Below, in pieces: positions 17,120 through 22,646 of a DNA stretch of 22,646 bases. The stretch's first letter is position 1. Every line of letters starts with the position of its first letter. Source of the stretch: JBPOIS01 sp052034295. Lineage in GTDB: Bacteria > Pseudomonadota > Gammaproteobacteria > Pseudomonadales > Moraxellaceae. A program made the position numbers and the translations under genes. The DNA lies in assembly GCA_052034295.1 (NCBI GenBank), contig JBPOIS010000094.1, forward strand, positions 1-22,646, written 5' to 3'. Below the pieces are notes generated by a model. The model had not been told where the DNA came from. It was given only the letters and a program-made list of their open reading frames with translations, and did not search any database.

Positions 17120-17404
17120 AGGGGCGCTCCTTGCCAAAACAGGCCTCTCGGGGATACTTTCACAGAATACACACAAAAACACGCCAGAAACCTGCCCGGC
17201 CACCACAATTTTTCTGCTTTTTGCCTGCGAATCCGGATTGGGATGCCGGATGCACCTGGCCCCTGAGGCATGAACCCTACGGTCTGCCTGGCTGACTGTG
17301 GCGTGTCGGCCTGACGGGCGCGCACTGGGGAGTGCTGAGATTCAGCCTGAGGATTGGCCATGCTAATCTAAGCGCATCTCCATCAACGTCATATTGTGAA
17401 CCGT
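17120..17404. other. Divergent intergenic region between protease gene and acquired gene
   Basis: No gene is supported here. On the minus strand, TATTCT (17169-17164) could be the -10 of the protease promoter, but no good -35 stands 17 bases upstream. On the plus strand, TAATCT (about 17364-17369), with TTCAGC 17 bases before it, could serve the small gene, again weakly. The stretch around 17200-17225 is AT-rich compared with its surroundings. GTG 17396 is in frame with the small gene but lies only three codons before its ATG. Confidence 0.4.
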
Positions 17405-17926
17405 ATGTCATTTGTATATGAATTCCCTCCCAGCCAAGCCATCATCGACCGTTTCAACTGGCGCGCGATGCCCATGTTTGAACGGGGTGAGTTAGCCCCC
17501 TACATCACCCCACCGATTGCAGTCATTGTAGACTATGAGCGCGATTTGATCTTTGCAGGTGGCTGGGGGGGGGGGAACGGTCGTACGACTAGAGAATGGC
17601 AGTGCACCACCTTCATTTACCTAAGGAAGGGCGTTGTCATTCCCTTTATGGCAGATGATTATAAAAGAGAAATCGTCAACGGAGACTTGCCTGTCGAATT
17701 CAGGAGTTTGAAGGTTTATTATCGCATTACACGCCTATGCGTCCCTATTGCCCTAAAAGGTGACATTGAATCGATCAAGTCTGAGTTAGCCGAATGCTTT
17801 CCAGGTGAAAAATGGTATTCAAGAAAAAACCATTATTTTTTGGACGAGATTCCAGATGCTGTCGTGGAGTACATCTCAATCAATCCACAGTCAAAAAATC
17901 AAATGAACAACACCCTGACCGATTGA
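17405..17926 (+). CDS. Hypothetical protein, AT-rich, with G11 run
   Basis: I do not recognise this 173-residue protein. It has no signal peptide or membrane helix and is rich in aromatic and charged residues, with stretches such as EWQCTTFIYLRKGVVIPFM and EKWYSRKNHYFLDEIPDAVV, suggesting a mixed alpha/beta cytoplasmic protein. Two 60-base lines I counted inside it (from 17641 and 17761) are each 40% GC, against 70% in a line of the neighbouring ATPase gene (from 18301), and its codons use A/T third positions freely. It therefore looks horizontally acquired. An 11-G run falls at about residues 55-58 (Trp-Gly-Gly-Gly). ATG 17405 and GTG 17396 are both possible starts; neither has a strong ribosome site. 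An immunity-type protein is one guess from size and isolation, without motif support. Confidence 0.7.
   Translation: MSFVYEFPPSQAIIDRFNWRAMPMFERGELAPYITPPIAVIVDYERDLIFAGGWGGGNGRTTREWQCTTFIYLRKGVVIPFMADDYKREIVNGDLPVEFRSLKVYYRITRLCVPIALKGDIESIKSELAECFPGEKWYSRKNHYFLDEIPDAVVEYISINPQSKNQMNNTLTD
17565..17575 (+). repeat. G11 homopolymer inside the AT-rich gene
   Basis: Eleven consecutive G follow a T, read as TGG GGG GGG GGG. Loss of one G shifts the frame to a TAA at 17622-17624. Gain of one G leads to a TAG at 17590-17592. Both shifts truncate the protein early, so tract length works as an on/off setting. It is the only poly-G run of this length I noticed in the window. Confidence 0.9.
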
Positions 17927-17954
17927 TGAACACCATTTGCCCTGTGTTTCCGGT

Positions 17955-18028
17955 GGCCAGGCAGGACTGGCCTCAGGATAGATCTGGCCGCCCAGCGCCG
18001 GACCCCACAAGACCAGGGGCTTATTTTT
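17955..18028 (+). terminator. Region with candidate terminator hairpins after the AT-rich gene
   Basis: GGCCAG (17955-17960) and CTGGCC (17967-17972) form a perfect 6-bp hairpin without a T-run. Further on, CCCC (18003-18006) and GGGG (18016-18019) form a weaker stem followed by CTTATTTTTC, which could terminate plus-strand transcription. The convergent ATPase gene ends at 18107. The rest of 17927-18106 shows no gene. An AT-rich AAAATTTTTT segment at about 18030-18040 is the only other mark. Confidence 0.4.
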
Positions 18029-18106
18029 CAAAATTTTTTCTCCTGGCGTCAGTTGCGCCGGCCTGAAGTCTGGTGCGGCTCTCCGGGGCGCTTGCGCGGC
18101 CCCGAC

Positions 18107-19879
18107 TCAATGCAGCGGCACCACCCGCATCACCTCCTCCAGCGTGGTCACCCCTTCGGCAATCTTGCGGGCACCCGCCAGCCGCAGCGGCAGCAGCCCT
18201 TCCTGATAGGCCTGCTGGCGGATCTGGGTCAGGTTGGCCCCTTCGCCGACCAGCCGCTTCATGGCGGTGGACAGCACCATGATTTCGTACAGTCCCACCC
18301 GACCCCGATAGCCGGTGCCCCGGCACAGCTCGCAGCCCACAGGCCGGTAGACGGTTTCAGGGCGCTGGCTTTTCCACGGGGCGGTGAGCTGCTGCCAGCC
18401 GTCGGCATCCACCGTGCCGGGGGCCTTGCAACTGGGGCACAGGGTGCGCACCAGCCGCTGCGCCATCACCCCCAGGATGGTGGCGGCGGTCAAAAACGGC
18501 TGCACCCCCAGGTCATGCAGGCGGGTCAGCGAACTCGGCGCGTCGTTGGTGTGCAGGGTGGACAGCACCAGGTGCCCGGTCAGCGCCGCCTGAATCGCCA
18601 TGTCGGCGGTGTCCTGATCACGGATCTCGCCGACCATGATGATGTCCGGGTCCTGACGCATCAGCGCGCGCACCCCTTCGGCAAAGGTCAGCTCGATGTT
18701 GTGCTGCACCTGCATCTGGTTAAATGACGGCTCGACCATCTCGATCGGGTCTTCGATGGTGCAGACGTTGACTTCATCGGTGGCCAGCTGCTTGAGGGTG
18801 CTGTACAGCGTGGTGGTCTTGCCGGAACCGGTGGGGCCGGTGACCAGAATGATGCCATTGGGGTGGGCGGCCATTTCTTTCCATTTGCCCAGATCCTGCC
18901 CGGTCAGGCCCAGCTGCTCAAAGGTGCGCACCAGCACTTCCGGGTCAAAAATCCGCATCACCAGTTTTTCCCCGAAGGCGGTCGGCAGCGTGGACAGGCG
19001 CAGTTCGGTTTCGATGCCCTTGGGGGTGCGGGTTTTCAGGCGGCCATCCTGCGGCTTGCGGCGCTCGGCCACGTTCATGCGCCCGAGGATCTTGATGCGG
19101 GAAATCACCGCCAGCAGGATCGCCTGCGGCATGTCATACACGGTGTGCAGCACCCCATCGATGCGAAAGCGCACCCGTCCGCCTTCGCGGCGCGGCTCCA
19201 GGTGGATGTCACTGGCGCGCTGGTCAAAGGCATACTGCAACAGCCAGTCCACGATGCGCACGATGTGCTGGTCGTTGGCATCCGGGTTGACCGCATCGCC
19301 CAGTTGCAGCAGCGCCTCCACGCCCTTGCCGGACAGCTCATTCACCCCGGTGTTGCCGCTGGCCCCGGCAATTGCCCGGGTCACCTGATAAAACTCGCCC
19401 AGATAGCGGCTGAGCTGCTCGGGGTTGAGCATGACCCGGCGCAGCTCGCGCGGCTGCACCGTGTGCGACAGGTTGCTGAGCCAGTCGGTGTAAAACGGCT
19501 GGTCGGTGCCGATGGTCACGCTGTCCTGATCCACGGCCACGGCCAGAATGCGGTGCCGCTCGGCGTATTCATGCGACATGATGGCGGTGACGGCGGGGAC
19601 GTTGGTTTTCAGCGGGTCGATGCGCCAGACCGGCAGGCCGGCCTGTTCGGCCAGCCACTGGGTCAGCACCGGCAGGCTGAGCTTCTGGGTGGGACTGGCC
19701 TGATCGGTCAGGTTAAAATCCGCAATGAACTGCAGCGGGTGCCAGGTGATCTGTTCCTTGCGGCGGCTGGTGGTGGCGATCAGGTTGGCGTCACGCTGGG
19801 TGATGCGGCCGGCCTTCAGCAGGGCATCCAGACACCAGCGGGTGTCAATCTGCAGGGAAAACTTCGGGGCCAGACTCAT
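18107..19879 (-). CDS. GspE/PilB-family secretion ATPase
   Basis: This is a hexameric ATPase of the type that drives type II secretion or type IV pilus assembly at the inner membrane. The 590-residue protein has an N-terminal MshEN-like region (about 70-165) and ASDIHLEP at 222-229. Walker A GPTGSGKTT is at 348-356, the Asp box TIEDPIE at 374-380, Walker B with MVGEIRDQDT at 415-424, and the His box GHLVLSTLHTNDA at 435-447. A tetracysteine zinc site is formed by Cys481/Cys484 and Cys516/Cys519. The zinc site favours GspE/PilB over retraction ATPases such as PilT. No other pilus or secretion gene is in the window, so its machine is unknown. The ATG lies inside the end of trmO (35-base overlap), indicating coupled translation with that gene. 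Confidence 0.93.
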   Translation of the reverse strand: MSLAPKFSLQIDTRWCLDALLKAGRITQRDANLIATTSRRKEQITWHPLQFIADFNLTDQASPTQKLSLPVLTQWLAEQAGLPVWRIDPLKTNVPAVTAIMSHEYAERHRILAVAVDQDSVTIGTDQPFYTDWLSNLSHTVQPRELRRVMLNPEQLSRYLGEFYQVTRAIAGASGNTGVNELSGKGVEALLQLGDAVNPDANDQHIVRIVDWLLQYAFDQRASDIHLEPRREGGRVRFRIDGVLHTVYDMPQAILLAVISRIKILGRMNVAERRKPQDGRLKTRTPKGIETELRLSTLPTAFGEKLVMRIFDPEVLVRTFEQLGLTGQDLGKWKEMAAHPNGIILVTGPTGSGKTTTLYSTLKQLATDEVNVCTIEDPIEMVEPSFNQMQVQHNIELTFAEGVRALMRQDPDIIMVGEIRDQDTADMAIQAALTGHLVLSTLHTNDAPSSLTRLHDLGVQPFLTAATILGVMAQRLVRTLCPSCKAPGTVDADGWQQLTAPWKSQRPETVYRPVGCELCRGTGYRGRVGLYEIMVLSTAMKRLVGEGANLTQIRQQAYQEGLLPLRLAGARKIAEGVTTLEEVMRVVPLH

Positions 19880-20636
19880 CGGCAGGGTCTCTCAACAATC
19901 CAGTCACAGGCTGTACCGCCACCACGGTCAGGCCCTCCGGCCCCACCACAAAGCGTACATTGACCCGATCATACGCCATGCCGTACTCACGCAGCGCATC
20001 CTGGCGGTTTTTTTCCAGGCCCTGATAGGCCGGGCGCGGGTCCTGCGCCAGCAACTGCTCGATCAGCGGCAACTGTCCGGCCTGCACCCAGCCCTGCTGC
20101 TGCAGGGCCGCCCAGTCCTGCACCGCCTGCGCCTGCCACGACACCACCAGCGGCACCGGCTCCGCTTCAGCAAAGCCGCTCACCGCCTCCGGGATGCTGT
20201 CACTGAAGCGGATGTAGGGCTTGAGGTCCAGAATCGGCGTGCCATCGACCAGATCCGCCCCCTCCACCTGCAGCCAGCTGCGCCCGTCGCGCACCACCAC
20301 CGCGCACAGCCGCACCGCCGACAGGCCGATCGGTGCGGGCCGGTACATGCTGCGGCTGGCAAACACGCCGATGCGCACATTGCCCCCCAGACGCGGCGGG
20401 CGGATCAGCGGACGAAACTGCCGGTCGCGGTTGTGGTGAAACGCCCACAGCAGCCAGATGTGGCTGAAGCCTTCCAGACCGCTGCAGGCGCGCGGGTCAT
20501 CGTAGGGGGCAAACAGCTCGACCTCAGCGGGCACCGGCACCAGCCGGGGCTGGCGCGGCACGCCAAATTTTTCCCGCAGCGGGCTGTGCAGGCGGCCAAT
20601 GATGGGCAAATCCAGAATTTGCCGGGGCTGATTCAT
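19845..20636 (-). CDS. trmO: tRNA (N6-threonylcarbamoyladenosine37-N6)-methyltransferase TrmO
   Basis: TrmO (YaeB/TsaA) uses S-adenosylmethionine to methylate t6A37 of threonine tRNAs, improving ACY decoding. Typical blocks are LPIIGRLHSPLREKFGVPRQP at the N-terminus, LEGFSHIWLLWAFH, ASRSMYRPAPIGLSAVRL, and VDGTPILDLKPYIRFSDS. The C-terminal domain has DPRPAYQ and YGMAYDRVNVRF. At 263 residues it is slightly longer than the E. coli protein (235). The start ATG 20636 is followed immediately by the expected N-terminus. It is the first gene of a two-gene unit with the GspE-like ATPase and is divergent from fpr. Confidence 0.96.
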   Translation of the reverse strand: MNQPRQILDLPIIGRLHSPLREKFGVPRQPRLVPVPAEVELFAPYDDPRACSGLEGFSHIWLLWAFHHNRDRQFRPLIRPPRLGGNVRIGVFASRSMYRPAPIGLSAVRLCAVVVRDGRSWLQVEGADLVDGTPILDLKPYIRFSDSIPEAVSGFAEAEPVPLVVSWQAQAVQDWAALQQQGWVQAGQLPLIEQLLAQDPRPAYQGLEKNRQDALREYGMAYDRVNVRFVVGPEGLTVVAVQPVTGLLRDPADESGPEVFPAD

Positions 20637-20671
20637 CAGATTTCCTGATAAGTCGAATTGGATTTATCCAG

Positions 20672-20699
20672 TTTATCGCTGAACAGTTTGCGCTAAAAT
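20672..20699 (+). promoter_or_regulatory. Possible promoter of the fpr-tus operon
   Basis: TAAAAT (20694-20699) is a good -10 box in an otherwise GC-rich region, 37 bases before the fpr ATG. TTTATC (20672-20677), 16 bases upstream, is a weak -35. The weak -35 would fit a promoter that needs an activator. In other bacteria fpr is induced by oxidative-stress regulators (SoxS, or FinR in pseudomonads), but I cannot identify an operator here. Confidence 0.4.
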
Positions 20700-20735
20700 A
20701 CGCCCCAGTTTTTTTCCTGCTCTGGAACTTCAGTC

Positions 20736-21512
20736 ATGTCGGCCTTTTACAACGAAACAGTCACCCACGTCCACCACTGGAACGACACCCTGTTTTCGTT
20801 CAAAACCACCCGGGACGCGCACCTGCGCTTCAAGAATGGCCAGTTCGTCATGATCGGCCTGGAAGTCAACGGCAAGCCGCTGATGCGCGCCTACTCGATC
20901 GCCAGCGCCAACTACGAAGACCATCTGGAGTTTTTTTCCATCAAGGTCCAGGACGGTCCACTGACCTCAATCCTGCAAAAAATCCAGGTCGGCGACACCC
21001 TGCTGGTCAGCAAGAAGCCCACCGGCACGCTGGTGCTCGATGACCTGCTGCCCGGCAAAAACCTCTGGCTGCTGTCCTCGGGCACCGGGCTGGCGCCGTT
21101 TTTGTCGGTGATCCGCGACCCGGAGACCTACGAGCGCTTCGAAAAAGTCATCGTCGTGCACGGCACCCGCATCGTCAGTGAGCTGGCCTACAGTGACCTG
21201 ATCGAAAACCAGCTCCCCAACGACGAGCTGTTTGGCGAGCTGGTCGCGGGCAAGCTGATGTACTACCCCACCGTCACCCGCGAGGACTACCGCAACACCG
21301 GCCGGGTCACCACCCTGATCGAAAACGGCAAGCTCTTCAGCGACCTGGACCTGCAGCGCTTCGACCCGGCGGTGGACCGTGCCATGATCTGCGGCTCTCC
21401 GGCCTTTCTGGATGACACCGCCAAACTGCTGGACGATCACGGCCTGAAGATCAGCCCGCGCATGGGCGAGCCGGGTGACTATGTGATCGAACGCGCCTTC
21501 GTGGAAAAATAA
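20736..21512 (+). CDS. fpr: Ferredoxin/flavodoxin-NADP+ reductase
   Basis: Fpr is an FAD enzyme that exchanges electrons between NADPH and ferredoxin or flavodoxin in the cytoplasm. The 258-residue protein has the FAD motif Arg51-Ala-Tyr-Ser54, the flavin phosphate-binding GPLTSIL at 74-80, and the NADP-binding SSGTGLAPFLS at 114-124. MICGSPAFLDDTAKLL lies near the end. The C-terminal extension ending ERAFVEK is that of the bacterial Azotobacter-type subclass. It starts an operon: tusD begins four bases after its TAA. It is divergent from trmO with a 99-base gap. Confidence 0.96.
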   Translation: MSAFYNETVTHVHHWNDTLFSFKTTRDAHLRFKNGQFVMIGLEVNGKPLMRAYSIASANYEDHLEFFSIKVQDGPLTSILQKIQVGDTLLVSKKPTGTLVLDDLLPGKNLWLLSSGTGLAPFLSVIRDPETYERFEKVIVVHGTRIVSELAYSDLIENQLPNDELFGELVAGKLMYYPTVTREDYRNTGRVTTLIENGKLFSDLDLQRFDPAVDRAMICGSPAFLDDTAKLLDDHGLKISPRMGEPGDYVIERAFVEK

Positions 21513-21516
21513 GCCG

Positions 21517-21894
21517 ATGGTGTTGCTGATCCTGACCACTGCCCCGCACGACCCGCTCAGCCACACGGCGGTGGCGCTGGCCCGTGCCCTGCTGGCGGCG
21601 GGGTCGGCGCTGGCGGTGTTTTTTTATCAGGATGCGGTCAGTGTGGCCAACCGGCTGCTCTGGCAACCGGCGGACCGCCCGAATGTCCAGGCCGAATGGC
21701 AGGCGCTGGCACAGGCCCATGCGCTGGCGCTGCCGGTGTGTGTGAGTGCGGCGCTGGCCCGCGGCGTCAGCGATGCCGACAACGCCGCCCGCCACAGCCT
21801 GAGCGGTGAAAATCTGGCCGCAGGCTTCAGCCTGACCGGGCTGGGCACGCTGGCGGAACTGACCGCACAGGCCCAGAAGGTGATCCGGCTGTGA
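21517..21894 (+). CDS. tusD: Sulfurtransferase subunit TusD
   Basis: TusD carries persulfide sulfur in the TusBCD complex, between TusA and TusE, for 2-thiolation of tRNA wobble uridine. The 125-residue protein is a DsrE-fold protein with FFYQDAVSVANRLLW at 35-49 and the conserved active cysteine Cys75 (ALPVCVSAALARG), equivalent to Cys78 in E. coli TusD. It sits four bases after fpr, and its TGA overlaps the GTG start of tusC by four bases (GTGA), so the genes are coupled. Confidence 0.93.
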   Translation: MVLLILTTAPHDPLSHTAVALARALLAAGSALAVFFYQDAVSVANRLLWQPADRPNVQAEWQALAQAHALALPVCVSAALARGVSDADNAARHSLSGENLAAGFSLTGLGTLAELTAQAQKVIRL

Positions 21895-22262
21895 GGACGA
21901 CTGCCCTGCCGCCGCTGTGCCCGCTGGCGCAGACCGCAGCCGACACCGGCCAGCAACCCACGCTGGTGCTGATCCATCACCTCAGCGGCCTGCACGGCGA
22001 AGAAACCCTGTCGGCGCTGCTGGTGCTGGCCAGTTTTGAGCAGCCGATTCAGTTGTGTCTGGCTGGGGATGCCGTGTCTGCACTGTCGGCGCAGTCGCCG
22101 CTGGCTGGGGAGCGCATCGTCCAGATGCTGCGCAGTCTGGCGTTTTATGACCTGTTGCCGCTCTGGGTCACTGCCCCTGTGGCTGACCCGGTGGTGGCGG
22201 TCGAGTCTCTCTGCGCGGGGCAACTGGACCGCCGCGCCTTTGCCCAGGTGCTGACATGGTAA
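21891..22262 (+). CDS. tusC: Sulfur relay subunit TusC
   Basis: TusC (DsrF-like) is the second subunit of the TusBCD heterohexamer; it has a DsrE fold and a structural role. The 123-residue protein shows GEETLSALLVLASFEQPIQLCLAGDAV and a later MLRSLAFYDLLPLWV block, matching the TusC pattern of LxALLAxSxF...GDGV...LPLYD. The start GTG 21891 overlaps the tusD stop. The first 20 residues are less conserved, so a start further in is possible, but no better ribosome site is evident. Confidence 0.88.
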   Translation: MRTTALPPLCPLAQTAADTGQQPTLVLIHHLSGLHGEETLSALLVLASFEQPIQLCLAGDAVSALSAQSPLAGERIVQMLRSLAFYDLLPLWVTAPVADPVVAVESLCAGQLDRRAFAQVLTW

Positions 22263-22576
22263 TGGCAACGCCCGACTGCGACATGGCGCTTGACCGGGCT
22301 GTGCACCTGCTCTGTGCCGCCCCCAGCCAGTGGGCCGTGTTCTGGCCGGAACTGACCGCACTGCTGCAGTCGCAGGATGCGGTGGTGCTGCTGGGCGAGG
22401 CGCGCGCCGGGGCACAGGACCCGCGCCTGCAGGGCCTGCCCGTGCTGGGCCTGTTTGATCCGGCTGCGCCTGCCCCAGCGTCCGCCACGGCGGTTTCTGC
22501 CCAGTGGCGCCAGCTCACGGCGGTGGCACTGGCCGGGCTGGTGCTGCAGGCCAGACAGGTGCTGACATGGCGCTAG
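22256..22576 (+). CDS. tusB: Sulfur relay subunit TusB
   Basis: TusB (DsrH-like) is the smallest subunit of TusBCD. The 106-residue protein has HLLCAAPSQWAVFWPELTALLQSQDAVVLLGE, matching the family's N-terminal strand-helix-strand with a DxVVLLxxx core, and ends VLTWR, near the conserved terminal tryptophan. It overlaps tusC by seven bases. ATG 22256 and ATG 22262 are both possible. It lacks the Leu-rich central segment of E. coli TusB and has an Ala/Pro-rich loop instead (about 68-78). Confidence 0.87.
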   Translation: MVMATPDCDMALDRAVHLLCAAPSQWAVFWPELTALLQSQDAVVLLGEARAGAQDPRLQGLPVLGLFDPAAPAPASATAVSAQWRQLTAVALAGLVLQARQVLTWR

Positions 22577-22646
22577 AGCCGACCCCAGCCGCTGCACTGG
22601 ACCGGCTGGCGCTGGATGCCGACGGCCATTTGCAGGATCACCGCGA
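22567..22646 (+). CDS. tusE: Sulfur relay protein TusE (DsrC family), N-terminal part only
   Basis: The last 80 bases encode the first 26 residues of a protein that starts MALEPTPAAALDRLALDADG and continues HLQDHR. The LDADGHLQDHR stretch matches the N-terminal TDxEGYLxD pattern of TusE/DsrC, which receives sulfur from TusBCD and passes it to MnmA. The ATG overlaps the end of tusB by ten bases, and the gene order D-C-B-E is the expected one. The C-terminal catalytic cysteine is outside the window. Confidence 0.8.
   Translation, partial: MALEPTPAAALDRLALDADGHLQDHR

Noticed and set aside
17120..17404. Insertion-sequence remnant flanking the AT-rich gene
   Set aside because: I found no inverted terminal repeats, target-site duplication or transposase fragment on either side.
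18040..18062. Minus-strand terminator for the GspE-like gene (GGCG/CGCC hairpin)
   Set aside because: The stem is only 4 bp and is followed by AGGAGAAAA rather than a T-run on that strand.

Overview
The window looks like the chromosome of a GC-rich gammaproteobacterium. ClpS-ClpA, PBP1B followed by a TPR lipoprotein, a Nudix-ThiE fusion, TrmO and TusDCB(E) in this form are typical of that class. An IMPa-type metalloprotease and a PBP1B/LpoP-like pair point loosely to the order Pseudomonadales, but I cannot name a genus. Coding density is high, no stretch over 300 bases lacks a gene, and I saw no tRNA, rRNA, CRISPR array or insertion sequence.

Left part (1-8154, all on the minus strand): argC, a membrane-anchored coiled-coil protein, clpS and clpA form a tightly overlapping operon closed by a strong intrinsic terminator (3450-3473). 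Next come a DA1-like zinc peptidase with an N-terminal zinc ribbon (2823-3449) and a beta-lactamase-fold serine hydrolase (1559-2806), then a second terminator. dnaX follows and runs off the left edge inside an almost pure Glu-Pro repeat encoded by a perfect 6-base tandem repeat. Just before the repeat, dnaX has a run of ten A residues with stop codons close by in both alternative frames. This has the layout expected of a tau/gamma slippage site.

Middle (8338-17119): a large lipoprotein of unknown function lies divergent from argC. PBP1B (mrcB) and an LpoP-like TPR lipoprotein follow on the plus strand. They meet, with overlapping stop codons, a minus-strand MutT/Nudix-ThiE-like fusion gene. 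Upstream of that is a 948-residue lipoprotein metalloprotease of the M60/IMPa type.

Right part (17405-22646): a small AT-richer gene of unknown function carries an 11-G run that could switch it on and off by slippage; it looks acquired. A lone GspE/PilB-type ATPase overlaps trmO on the minus strand. Divergent from these, fpr (ferredoxin-NADP reductase) leads an operon with tusD, tusC, tusB and the start of tusE, the sulfur relay for tRNA 2-thiouridine.

The most interesting points are: (i) the dnaX A10 tract plus Glu-Pro microsatellite; (ii) the DA1-like peptidase beside clpSA, which suggests, as inference only, a protease that makes N-degrons for ClpS; and (iii) the poly-G contingency-type gene.
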